In this document: positions 34,101-43,727 of the stretch, piece after piece
Position numbering within the stretch: the stretch's first letter is position 1
How the letters are laid out: every line of letters begins with the position of its first letter
Made by a program: the position numbers and the translations under genes
The notes under the pieces: generated by a model
What the model saw: the letters and a program-made list of their open reading frames with translations, nothing else
Told to the model about the DNA's origin: nothing
Database searches by the model: none
Assembly (NCBI RefSeq): GCF_964355755.1
Contig: NC_092673.1
Coordinates: 6,885,001 to 6,949,000, forward strand
Length of the DNA: 64,000 nucleotides
Origin: Antedon mediterranea
Taxonomy: Eukaryota > Echinodermata > Crinoidea > Comatulida > Antedonidae
Direction of reading: 5' to 3'

Positions 34101-35202
34101 TTTTTTTTTTGCAAGAAACTACAATTATTTAAATACGGCTTAAGTAAAGCTTTCATTTCTTTACTCACCGGCGACTTAAACGTTGCCTTGAAATTTCTCT
34201 TTCTTGGGTTGGAATATCTTGAAACATATAAAACAAATAATATATAAATAATTTTCTTTACAATATGTGTCCATTTTTCTCTACATCACAGTAAACAAAT
34301 TCACCATACTCGGTAACCAATCAGAATCGATTATCCTTCCTATTTGTTTTAGAGTGATGTCATCAGCATACACCTCTATCAATCTCTTACAAATTGACAT
34401 TAGATTGATAGTGCTACTGCACTTCATTTAAGTTCACAATTAGTATAGTGCTCAGGTAGTACACATAATCTACAAACACGCTTTTGATTGAAAATTCTAC
34501 ACTGAGTATTCAAACACCTAACATTGTTAAAGCAACTCAGTTTAGAATGGATGTATTCAACTATTAAAAGCAAGTGCAGGTAAGTTTCTATAATTATAGT
34601 ACATTAGGCCTAAAGCATGTTTTCTACTGTTTTCTCAGCAAATCCAATGTTTCACAGAGAAAAGATTGTGATGTATACACTACAAGAGCATTTTAATGCA
34701 TGTCTGTTGAGCTTTTCAAAACATGATTGCTCATTAACAACGTCAAATATGTATTTGCTGCGCTCTGATTGGTTGCGCAATGTTTCTCTTCGTAAGAAGT
34801 AAAAAAAAAATAAAAAATTTTGCTAAAGTAAAAAACTGAAAGAATTTTGAAACATGTATACGCATGCATATTGTAAGTTTTGTAAAACTAATTGTTGGAA
34901 ACGCTCTACCATCCCTAACATTATTGATTGCTTCTAGAACTAAACCTTTGTAGGTTTATTAATAATAATGAATGAATTAATGATTACCGCATGCCTTGGT
35001 TTATGACTGAATCAGGGTCTTTTGGCATTTTAAAGAATTTTAACGGCTTTTTAATGATTTGAGTTACTGTGTTCCTGTATATTTATATTGTTGTTAGATT
35101 CATTTGAATTGTTACTTTGTACATTGTTTACAGAATTATTCAGCCGTTGGCTGCTTTCTGTTTGTATTGTACTATTTATGTGTTTTTTTATGAATAAATA
35201 CC

Positions 35203-35234
<32 letters not shown>

Positions 35235-38200
35235 TTAAGTTGACACTGATCCGTGTGAACACATTCGCCTAGTGGAAAACAGGCTTAAAGACACACATTT
35301 TTTTTGGGATCTATTTTAAGGTCACAAACATATTGTATTGTTACAAACAAATTATTATAGTAGTATACAAAAAAACAATCAGCAACAAGACAATGCGAGA
35401 TGATCAAGGCGAATCTAGCTAGCGTTACTGTATTTTTGTATGTAATACCACTGTTACCAGGCTTGAAGTAGTTTTTTTTTTTTTTTTTAACCTTATTTTA
35501 AATGAGGGTGATCCATCCAGCTATTGCTTATCATCAGAGACCTTCAGAGGTTAACAAGACAAACATATATATATAAGATGCTTTTACATAAACAAAGTCT
35601 TATTACAAGTCTTTGGGAGTGGAGTTGTAATTTGGTCCTTTGAAAAAATCCTGACATGTGACGGGACTTGAACCCAAGACCTTTGGAGTCGTAGCCAAGC
35701 ATCATAAACACCAAGCCACAACTCCACTCAAATTCCTACAATCCTAGGCATAGGGTAGAGTACATTAACATATAACTTGGGTACTTCTTTTTATTTTTCT
35801 CTCTTTATCATATTTAACTATAGAACATACTTTAAGACAAGAAATGACCTATTTTTATAGTTTTTAAGTAATATTATTATTTAAAAAACATTAACAACTG
35901 AAGGAAACGTGTCTTTAAGGTCTGTGAATTTAAAAAAAAAGGATAATTTGTTAGGTACTAAGGAGGTCACAAGAAAAACTATTCTATGCCTAATTAATCA
36001 GCTATTTTGTTATGATTTACACGTTGTGTCTATAAACAGCTACAAATTAGTAATTGCAATTGAAAAAATATCACAAACATCACAAACAAGTAAGGATTTA
36101 TGCAGGCTGCTAGTTGCGCATTTTAAAATATGAATGATGTATTGATCCCCAAAAAATATGAAACCATTTCGCAGCTTAAAGTTAATCACTTTAGTAGAAT
36201 AAACAGAACAGTATAAAAATAAAGTTTTTACATATAAAAAAATATGAACAAACAACGTCAGCAACAGCAAGTATGGATTCATGCAGGTTGCTAGTTGAGC
36301 ATTTTAAAATTAATGGTACAGTATTGTTCCCAAAAAACATGAAAACATTTCGCAGCTTAGAAGTTAATCACTTCCGTCAAACACCAATTGACTTCCAGTC
36401 AATTTAACTACTATTTACTTAAATTTTTTTTTATTTCACGCTTAAAAATTGTTCAATACAACAATGTTATTGTTTTTATTGATCATTACGTCATTTGAGA
36501 CTTGTAACAATAGTATTTTCATTGAAGATAATGGTTAATAAATGATTATCTTTTTGTTCTAGGATGAAAACTTTTTGAATTTCTTTTGTTTATTCCAGAA
36601 AAAGTGTATAATTATCTGTTTAAAGTAAGTTGTCCTTTATTGTGCATAGCATAAACAGGGTCCTGGGTTCAAGTCCCGTCACATGTCAGGATTTTTTCTA
36701 AGGAACAAATTACTCCACTCCCAAAGACTTGTAATAAGACTTTGTTTATGAAGAGCATCTTGTGTATATGTTTGTGTTGTGAATCTGATGATCAGCAATA
36801 GCTGGATGGATCACCCTCATTAAAATTAAATATGGTTAAAAAAAAAACAACAAAAAAACAGGCCTTATATCCTGTTTACACTGCAACTACAGTATTACCA
36901 TCAGCATTATATAATGAAAGTGAGTGACAGCCACACAGTTTTAATTAATACAAGGCGCACAGTAGACTCATTCTGTTTGCGCAGTTTGAGAATTTCATTT
37001 AACACTAATTGGTAGTATTATTAAAAATTGTCATAGAGACAAATATCTCAATCATGGTGGTACGATCAAGAGTCCTGCTGTTTTCCTAAACACTTCAATC
37101 ATTAACTTATTAGTTGGCTTCTTGCACAAAGTTTAATCAAACATGAACAGCAATATATCTATAATCGAAACTGTTACCTAAATATTTATGTGAATCTTAT
37201 TAAGATTAAAAGCAAAAGTTATTGTATACAATATTATGAGACACAAGATACAAATTAATTTATTGGTTATAATGTTATAATCAATCATTTCGAATTGACT
37301 TGAGTGCATACAACAATTATCTCATCAGACAACAAGTAGACGAGACAGATTTATCTTTTTCAACCATTATGACATAAGTTAAAATAAAGATGTAATATTC
37401 ATACAGGAACACAATGTTTTCTTAATCAGTGGGAAAAAAGAAATGCTAGTGCCAAAATGTATGGGCGGCCATTAGGGCTAAAATAGACAAACGTTGCCAT
37501 ATGAACAATTCCGCTCCGGTAAGCCAAACAAATGGCGTTAAAGACATTATTTTTCGATTGACAAACAAATATTGCCATATGAACAAATTGATGAAAGAAT
37601 ACATTGCTGTATGGTTAATTTGAAATATGGTTAAATTGTCGAAAGGACAAAATTTGGCATAAGGACAAAAATTGGCGCAAGGACAAAATGGCCGAAAGGA
37701 CAAAAATTGGCGCAAGGACAAATTGGCGTGCAGTCTAACTAAATTTAAACGTTGAGGGCATCATGCAACCACTACGCAATAGGAAACGAACCATGAAACT
37801 TTTCTGCAAAACTTTTGATTGATTAGAGTCATCAACTCCGAGTAGTGTATTGTATGGCATCTCTACATACAGTAAAACATCTAAAATATATTGCACTTGA
37901 TTTAGATTAATTTCCTTATTTTCGAGAGAAGTTGCACGGCACTGAATACTGTTTCCAAAGTTTGTTACAATTCTCACTTCCATGATTATTTTGTTAACCT
38001 CCGGCCCCATCACAGTGGTTTTAGTCACATGGTTTTAAAATACTATGCTGCCCTCAACGTTTAAATTTAGTTTGACTGTACGTCAATTTTTCCTTACGCC
38101 AATGTTTGTCCTTATGGCAATTTTGTCCTTGCGACAATTTTTGTACTTTCGGCAATTTTACCATACGGCAATGTGTGTCCGTACGGCAATATTTGTTTTG

Positions 38201-41200
38201 TCATTCGAGGAATTATTTCTTTAACGCCATTAGGTCGGCTTACGGGAGCGGAATTGTTCGTACAGCAACGTTTGTCTATTTTTGCCCTAATGGCCGCCCA
38301 TAAAAATGAACAATAATTTTAAACAATTTATATAAACTTAAAAGTTCTATATTGTTTACAAAATTTTTCAAAGACACTATAAATTAAACAATGGTTTTAA
38401 AATGATTTTAATAAACATTATCATGTTTATTAATTATACATTGTACCTGTACCTTGAATCTTTTATATTGTGTTTTCATTTTGTTCATGAAAATAATGTC
38501 ATGGTTAACAAAAATACTAAATTGCTCAATTCACAAACATTTACTATCATCATCCATTGTTAAAAGTAGCCGATCCCCCTCCCTCCACCCTCTTTAGTTT
38601 GCCAAGGTAATCTTAAGAGTACTTTTCTATAATAATGATGATATTTTAAGCTCATTGAACCAAAACCACTTTCAAAAGAAAAGTACTCCGGTCGGTGACA
38701 CTCAATAGTTATGGTGTGAACGGTAAAATCTCCAGAGTTCATAACACCGGGGTTGAACAGCTGAACGTTCTACTGAGGGCGAACTGCGGGAACACACAGG
38801 TGTTTTGGTATGAAAGGTACAAAACTCCAGAGTTTTTAGGTTAAAATGTCATCCTCACATGATCAATCATTGCTTTAGTTTTATTTCAAAATTTGTACAA
38901 AATATAGCGAATCTAAAAAATAATATAGTATAAATAAAACAATATCTTCTGAATATCTTTGAATATAATTATTGAATTAAAAATATACTCAATTGTAAAC
39001 AAACAAAACAGAGGGCGGTATTTATGATTTTATTTGAAAAAAACCCTGTTGTTGCCCTTTAGGTTGGTGTGAATGGGGTATCTTCAGAGTTTCTCAACGT
39101 TTTGAATGGTCTCCAGAGATCACCACAAAGTTTTGGTGTGAAGAAAGGTATACAGTATTATTGTTTTGGAATTGACCATAGGCAGATTTAGAGGCAAACA
39201 TCCAACCCAAGCCACTACCCTAAATAAAAAACTGCAATGCAAAATATAGGAAATAATGTATTGTTAAGTTCATCACTTCATTTTATTTATTATTTTATTG
39301 ATGTCTTTAGGCAGTGTGGCCAAGGATTACCAATACTAAATTAATCACTGTCCTATCAGATAGGTGGTAATCTGAATCTGAACCAGTTCAGGGGGTAACT
39401 CCCTACTCTTCTCGAATAATGAACTGGGTTTTAACTGTGTACACTGGACCTATGTTTTATAGTCCTACTCCGACTTGTTCCACCACCAGAACTAGGAGCG
39501 AGTCGGCCTCGAACCCTTGCAGATGTTGTTGACTCTTTAGGACATTTGACTCGCTCTACCTTTTTTAGGCCCTTTACACCCAATCCCCCACCCTTCAAAA
39601 TCAATGTTGTCCAAAACTGGTATTAAAAATGAAATTAGTAGTTGTTTAAGCTCTCTTCTTGAAAACCTCAATTGTATATTACAATATTTTAATCTCAGGC
39701 CTTGTCTTTGAAGGCGAGCGAGTGTGATCACTCACCTAACACACTCCTAAACTGCCCTTGAGGAGTGAGATTTACAACACACTTAAATTTTGTAAATTTC
39801 TACACACCAAAATACAAACAGCACACCTACAGCACCCCTGAATGTATTGAGGAGTGCAATTTGTAGCAAACCTATAATTTTCAAAAAGACAAGGCATGTA
39901 ATTTATTATGATTATATACTGTACTTTTATTAATTTCAGGAGTATTCCAGGCTAGATATAAAAATGGATGAAGCCAACTGCAGCAATCTTTGTTGTTCAC
40001 AAAGAGACAACGCATCAGAAGATTACGATAATGTTTCGGTGATTCAGTCGGTTATCATCGCTCTTTTGATACTACCAACCATTATCGGAAATCTGCTAGT
40101 TATCACGCTTATCTGTAAATACCGCCCTCTGCACACAATGACATCTGTACTTCTAATGAATCTGTCGATTGCCGACTGTGGTGTTGGAATTTTCGTCACA
40201 CCTTTCGCTTTTCTTAACAGCCTGTCTACAATAACCGACGTAACCGGTCTTTGCAAAGCTAGTGGCATATTGAATGTAACATTCTGTCTGACGAGTACGA
40301 CAACGCTCACTGCGATTGCAATAGAGCGATACTGTGCAATTACTCAGCCTTTTCGGTATCACAAAATTGTGACACAACAAGGGCTTACGATAACCATAAT
40401 CCTAATATGGTCACTATCTTTCTTATGGTCGATAATTCCTTTCGCTTTTGACAACAACTACATATATTTTCCAGACAACTACGTCTGCATTCTTGATTTT
40501 TCAAATTTGAAAATATTCTCAAGTTTAATAACTACAATTTGTTTTGTAATTCCATTATGTACAATTTCATTTTGTTATATTTCAATTTATATAGTTGCTA
40601 AGCAACAGTTGAAAAAGATCAATGACATACAGGTCGCAGGTCATCGACGATCTTGCACGGATGAGCCTAGTCTACAAGAAACCGAGATAAGCAATAATGC
40701 CATAGAGAGCGAAGAATCTTCACGGAATCGACGAACATCACGGTCTAAAGGAGTTCAAAAATCTCGCAAAAGCAACGGAATAACAAAATCAACTAAAACA
40801 ATTAAAGAACTTAAAGCCGCGTTCACACTATTAGTTGTAATGGCTATTTATCTTATTTGCTGGTTACCGTACAATTTAGGAATCATATGTCACATATCGG
40901 AAGATTGCAGATGGAGCTGTATGTTTTATCGTATGTCAACTATCCTAGTCCTTGTCAGCTCAATGTGCAATCCTATTGTGTATTTTATACGTTTTAAACA
41001 GTATCGTAAATATCTCAAGATGATGTTCAAATGCCAGAAAAATGACAATCCTATTGTAGTATTATCAATACACTGATGTTGTCATTTTAGAGAATTGCTA
41101 AATTGGTTTTGCGATTCATATCTATAAGCCTCAGTCAGTAAATTAATGTCTCCCAAATGTTTAGAATAAATCTAATACTAGAATCGGGTAAATACAGTAT

Positions 41201-42185
41201 CATTTAGTTTTGTACTTGGTTCATATTTTTTTTGGTACCTTGCTTTCCAAAATTTATTAAAAAATAAATTGGCTGACAAAGTACTGTAAGTTGGTCTGAG
41301 GAAACTTTTCACACCGTTTCCTGATGTCTCAAAAATGAAAAAAAATGAAAAAATTCGGTAAATGTTGAACTTTTGTGTTACTGTAATTTACTTGTTTGCA
41401 TTGTTGTAAAAAATCTGTATATATTTATTAATTATTAGTTGTAAATTGTACATCTTTTTTTAAATATTTCTGTTTTTGAATTAAAAACTTTCAATAAAAT
41501 TTGATTGATGCATTTCATTTCTTGACAATTAGTACGTAGCTTAGTCTTGATTTATACGCATGACACGGTTACAGTCCCGCGGCAGCACATAAAGTCAATA
41601 TTTCGTGTTCATGCGGCTGTTGATTGCCACATAGCCGCATGGAGCATTGTGAAAACAAAACACCGATGTTTAATTTTTGATTTGCCGAAACTGGACTGGA
41701 ACAGGTGTAGAAACCCCTGGACAACGGTAGTACTTAAATAAACTAATGTGTCATACTGTACCATATCAAAGCTTCTGGTTGCTGAAAGTATGATAGGCCA
41801 GGAGGACATCACCACCCATCATATATTATTTTATAATACCACACTGTCTGCCCTGAATTTATTTTATTTTAATTAAGAAGAATAAGGAAACAAAAATGTT
41901 TGTACTTTACCTATTTGGTGTAACATTACTGCAAGGAGGAACAGTAGAGACTGGTCTTGGAGATTCACCATGCAGTGAAACTGATTCCCGATTGCACAAC
42001 GCCTTGGACGTGGTGTTGGGACTTCTTAGCCCTACTACAGAGGTTGAGTTCATTTCAGGCCCAGCAGGAGAACTTGAGCTGGAGGAGGGTGAGGCTGCGG
42101 CAGGTGACAGCCACTTTCGGCTAAGTCCAAGAGACCTTCGTTTAGACATAGAATTTGACTTAAATTGAAGAGGAGTAGTAGACAT
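28137..42185 (-). CDS. SWI5: SWI5, DNA recombination repair protein (five coding exons, 202 aa model)
   Basis: Minus-strand exons: 42,185-41,911, 34,217-34,169, 33,098-32,974, 31,849-31,755 and 28,201-28,137. The model has 609 nt and phase holds at every join. Exons 3-5 give a coiled coil (IQQEIINLKEEIKLMEDEEKE), then GFVEEELQVHIEKLHEYNEL, KDAGQMLLGKI and ATLEGRTTKEMYEKFGL-DLDD. This is the conserved C-terminal domain of SWI5, which pairs with SFR1 to stabilise RAD51 filaments in homologous recombination. Exon 2 (YSNPRKRNFKATFKSP) is basic. Exon 1 (91 codons, Ser/Pro-rich, SKRRSLGLSRKWLSP) is assigned only because its phase fits and its composition suits the family's poorly conserved N-terminus. 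The exon 4 donor is weak (GTAAAA); reading through it stops within six codons. A GPCR lies on the other strand inside intron 1. Confidence 0.85.
28242..28562. mobile_element. Diverged copy of the AAAGATGTATTGTCCC MITE in SWI5 intron 4
   Basis: The left end TTAAAGATGTATTGCCCCCC matches the 7,195 element, and so do internal blocks (GGTTATTTTGTAGTTTTAAT, CCCATTGG.TGGCAGCCA). The right end, GGTGGACAATATGTAA, is worn. It starts 40 bp from the last SWI5 exon. Confidence 0.6.
28899..30437. mobile_element. 1.5-kb foldback built from CCAAAATACG words
   Basis: The left arm (28,899-29,480) begins CAGTCCAAAACATGCAG. The right arm (about 30,090-30,437) ends CTGCGTATTTTGGACTG. Each arm is a run of short words, CCAAAATACGTCAACTTGAG and TCCAAAATACGCGA, joined by GGGCGCTA, and the outer 110 bp are nearly complementary. 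The loop (29,480-30,090) is AT-rich and encodes nothing recognised. It lies in SWI5 intron 4. Confidence 0.75.
30780..31735. repeat. CAC/ATC trinucleotide-rich array with longer-period structure
   Basis: Nearly 1 kb of ACCACCATC-type triplets contains a recurring phrase of the form CATTCCCACTACCTACAGTA. It ends 20 bp before the 3' end of SWI5 exon 4 (31,755), next to that exon's weak donor. The 60-150-codon ORFs on both strands come from the triplet repeat. Confidence 0.9.
32689..32872. mobile_element. 184-bp MITE with TAAAGCGTGGTTCCCACT termini
   Basis: TAAAGCGTGGTTCCCACTGG at the left mirrors CTAGTGGGAACCAAGCTTA at the right, and the next 35 bp (ACACAAGGACGTAACGCAAC) also pair with the right side. 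Only about 80 bp of loop remain. It lies in SWI5 intron 3. Confidence 0.85.
33215..33515 (-). mobile_element. tRNA(Ser/Leu)-headed SINE, copy 1
   Basis: On the minus strand the head reads GAGTGAGTGGCCGAGCGGTT...GGGGTTCGAGGCTCACTC, with A- and B-boxes and a pairing 7-bp acceptor-like stem (GAGTGAG/CTCACTC). No proper anticodon arm is seen, and a body with CCAGTGTACACAACTAGCTC and ACCCCGGTGT follows, so it is a SINE and not a tRNA gene. A second copy lies at 39,310-39,555 and a fragment at 48,145-48,175. Confidence 0.7.
34218..35465. other. SWI5 intron 1 DNA: AT-rich, with a (TA)n run
   Basis: A TA dinucleotide run lies at 35,203-35,228. Just before it, sequence around 35,040-35,200 ending in ATGAATAAATA resembles a LINE 3' end. 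No exon was recognised here on either strand. Confidence 0.4.
35470..35735 (-). mobile_element. tRNA-derived SINE with poly-A tail
   Basis: Minus strand: GTGGAGTTGTGGCTTGGTGT (A-box), GGTCTTGGGTTCAAGTCCCG (B-box), a body with AAAGACTTGTAATAAGACTT and GCAATAGCTGGATGGATCAC, and a poly-A tail that appears as poly-T at about 35,470-35,490 on the plus strand. A 5'-truncated copy in the opposite orientation lies at 36,655-36,850. Confidence 0.85.
36128..36400. repeat. Tandem left-end fragments of the AAAGATGTATTG MITE
   Basis: Two successive segments begin ATGATGTATTGATCCCC (36,128) and ACAGTATTGTTCCC (36,318). Both are followed by CATTTCGCAGCTTA and GTTAATCACTT, so the left part of the element is duplicated here. 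No intact right end is seen. Confidence 0.45.
36655..36850 (+). mobile_element. 5'-truncated SINE, same family as 35,470-35,735
   Basis: From GGGTTCAAGTCCCGTCACAT it follows the SINE body (AAAGACTTGTAATAAGACTT, GCAATAGCTGGATGGATCAC) to an A-rich tail at 36,836-36,860. The A-box half is missing. Confidence 0.8.
37461..38301. mobile_element. Foldback with ATGGGCGGCCATTAGGGC termini and a nested element
   Basis: The left end ATGGGCGGCCATTAGGGCTA continues through GACAAACGTTGCCATATGAA and pairs with the right end, which finishes TTTGCCCTAATGGCCGCCCA plus T. Inner parts of the arms are short words such as AAGGACAAAAATTGGCGCA with complements on the right. Between 37,732 and 38,076 sits another inverted-repeat element with 29-bp ends. 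No transposase is visible. Confidence 0.8.
37732..38076. mobile_element. 345-bp TIR element nested in the 37.46-38.30 kb foldback
   Basis: AGTCTAACTAAATTTAAACG plus TTGAGGGCA at the left is the reverse complement, with one mismatch, of the right end that finishes TTAAATTTAGTTTGACT. The interior has a 97-codon minus-strand ORF without a recognisable motif. It interrupts the array of GGACAAA/GCCAA words, so it probably inserted into the larger element. Confidence 0.7.
38302..39305. other. SWI5 intron 1 DNA, no recognised feature
   Basis: AT-rich sequence. Around 38,690-39,150 there are phrases such as CTCCAGAGTT and GGTGTGAA that recur a few times and may be worn repeats. No gene is supported. 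Confidence 0.35.
39310..39555 (-). mobile_element. tRNA(Ser/Leu)-headed SINE, copy 2
   Basis: It shares with 33,215-33,515 the phrases GTGTACACTGGACCTA, TTTATAGTCCT, CACCACCAGAAC and GAGCGAGTCGGCCTCGAACC (plus strand). The head is diverged, and the left side carries extra sequence. Confidence 0.65.
39964..41076 (+). CDS. Orphan rhodopsin-class GPCR, intronless coding region
   Basis: A 370-residue seven-transmembrane receptor. Sequons lie at N5, N16 and N23. TM1 has GNLLVITLI, TM2 NLSIADCGVG, and TM3 starts at a Cys and ends AIERYCAITQP, so the DRY motif is ERY. Position 3.32 is Asn, not Asp, which argues against an amine ligand. The third intracellular loop is long, basic and Ser-rich (about 85 residues, RRTSRSKGVQKSRKSNGITK). 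TM6 reads LICWLPYN and TM7 reads SSMCNPIVYFIRF, a standard NPxxY. Family membership within class A (peptide-like or orphan GPR type) cannot be fixed by eye. A TAATTTCAG acceptor at 39,931-39,939, 25 bp before the ATG, suggests a 5' UTR intron. AATAAA is at 41,493. The gene lies inside intron 1 of SWI5, on the opposite strand. Confidence 0.9.
   Translation: MDEANCSNLCCSQRDNASEDYDNVSVIQSVIIALLILPTIIGNLLVITLICKYRPLHTMTSVLLMNLSIADCGVGIFVTPFAFLNSLSTITDVTGLCKASGILNVTFCLTSTTTLTAIAIERYCAITQPFRYHKIVTQQGLTITIILIWSLSFLWSIIPFAFDNNYIYFPDNYVCILDFSNLKIFSSLITTICFVIPLCTISFCYISIYIVAKQQLKKINDIQVAGHRRSCTDEPSLQETEISNNAIESEESSRNRRTSRSKGVQKSRKSNGITKSTKTIKELKAAFTLLVVMAIYLICWLPYNLGIICHISEDCRWSCMFYRMSTILVLVSSMCNPIVYFIRFKQYRKYLKMMFKCQKNDNPIVVLSIH
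41493..41498 (+). terminator. AATAAA polyadenylation signal of the orphan GPCR
   Basis: AATAAA lies about 417 bp after the receptor stop codon in AT-rich 3' UTR-like sequence. Confidence 0.5.
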
Positions 42186-43101
42186 TGTAGCTGTTACTTT
42201 GATCTACACTTTTTGTAGAGATTAAAAATGACGACGGAACATTATTCACGTCATTTTTAATTCATATTTTCGCGGTTTAGAAATGTTTTCCTCCATATTT
42301 TGACTTAATCACTCATGCATATCTCTTTTTGTAGACAACACTCCAGAGGGGGTACTAACAGTTTTTAAACTTTTATTTGGCGGAGGGTTCGCAAACAAAC
42401 TGCACGAATTATTTTGACTATAAGTACTAACAATTATTGATGGTACCAGTTCCTTAAAATGAACATAATATGCAAACTCATGTTACTCGAAGGAAAGTTA
42501 AAATCATACATCGTACAATGTTCTCAGAACAAGTCTTTCTGTCTTTCTTATATATACATTGTAAACATAAATACATAATTATCAAGGGAAGGGCTAAAAT
42601 ACTGCCCCGGCTCATAAACATTGAAGAACAAATAGTTAATAAATAAAAAAATAAAAATAAATAAGGGCAACCTTTCTAAACTTAATATATACTTAAACAT
42701 TTTGTTCTCACTTTCTCTCAAATATTATAATTCTCTTTTGAAACACAAATAATATTATCTTAAACAATGGTAGATAATTCAAATGTTGTTATTATCATTT
42801 TTTCAACTGGCGTAATTATACAAAATGTTTGTTTTATCTCAAATAATCCATTTACGAGGATTTGAATTACGGTATTTCAGATAAAAAAACGTTACATGTT
42901 ATATTTTGCTAATGATTTGAATAATTTCATTGAAAATAGACACAGCTGATCATGAAAGGTGGTACTAGGGGGTGGGGGGGGGGGGATACAAACACGTCAC
43001 GTGCACAAACCGGATACAACGTTAGGCGCGTAAATCTAACTTCCATGGTTATATTGCGCATTATCAATGCGTGCGTTGTAAATACCATAGTAACCTTGCA
43101 T
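42186..43101. other. Region between SWI5 and ODAD3 starts (divergent)
   Basis: The two genes are transcribed away from each other. A GTAGATC-rich SWI5 leader lies just above 42,185, and a poly-G run is at 42,972-42,985. From 42,990 to 43,115 the sequence turns CG-richer (CACGTCACGTGCAC at about 42,994) and probably marks the ODAD3 promoter. No other gene is seen. Confidence 0.45.
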
Positions 43102-43114
43102 GTTGCATGGTAAC
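43102..43114 (+). promoter_or_regulatory. RFX X-box-like site upstream of ODAD3
   Basis: GTTGCATGGTAAC is close to the X-box consensus (GTNRCC, 0-3 bases, RGYAAC). Further half-site-like words, ACCATAGTAACC at 43,083-43,094 and TTCCATGGTTAT at 43,041-43,052, lie just before it. RFX factors drive motile-cilium genes, and the site is 614 bp before the ODAD3 ATG and about 100 bp before a putative 5' UTR donor (GTAAGT at 43,213). Confidence 0.55.
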
Positions 43115-43727
43115 TGCCTCAAAACATTGAGATATTTATGTTTTACTTGTCGAAGTACAAACAGAGAAGAGCTGCATCAAGCATATATTTTCACTGAAAT
43201 AAATCGAAAATTGTAAGTTTTATTTATTTTTTTGTTTATATATTTAAAACAAAAACAATTAATTACAGTAGGAAGAAAAGTACGTTGAATGAAAGTGAGT
43301 AATTAACCATATAAAAAGTCTCATCACATAGACATTGATAGATGTAACCGCCAGGTAATACTAATAAACATAGGCATATCGCTAGTCTAGTACATATTTT
43401 CTGTTGGTATCCTGTGTGATACTTAGGCCTAGGTCGGTTATCGGGAGATCGATTAAACCACGAAAGAATAATAATTTATTTGGTAGCAAATAGGCCTAAA
43501 AAACACGCACACAAACAAAAACCAAAACAATTTGGGCCTAGGCTAGTGTACAGTATATTAGCAATCGGTACCCCACATTTGTCATGAATATGGCGCTGTG
43601 CATGGCTGGGACACATTCACCCATCATCAATCATATCATACCTTATTACACTCTACTTTTAGAACCTTACTTATTGAATAACATTTTGCACAAGATAATT
43701 CATATATTTCTTTAGATATAATTCAAA

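Noticed and set aside
34379-34438. Possible SWI5 first exon with an ATG and GTAAGA donor on the minus strand
   Set aside because: Its phase (one leftover base) brings a stop at the third exon; the exon at 41,911-42,185 has the required phase.
40044-40380. Two minus-strand ORFs (75 and 88 codons) opposite the orphan GPCR
   Set aside because: Antisense shadows of a clear receptor reading frame.
41896-42168. 90-codon plus-strand ORF (MFVLYLFGVT start)
   Set aside because: It is antisense to the Ser/Pro-rich exon that matches SWI5 in phase. Its Glu/Leu-rich text looks like the complement of a Ser/Pro-rich coding strand.
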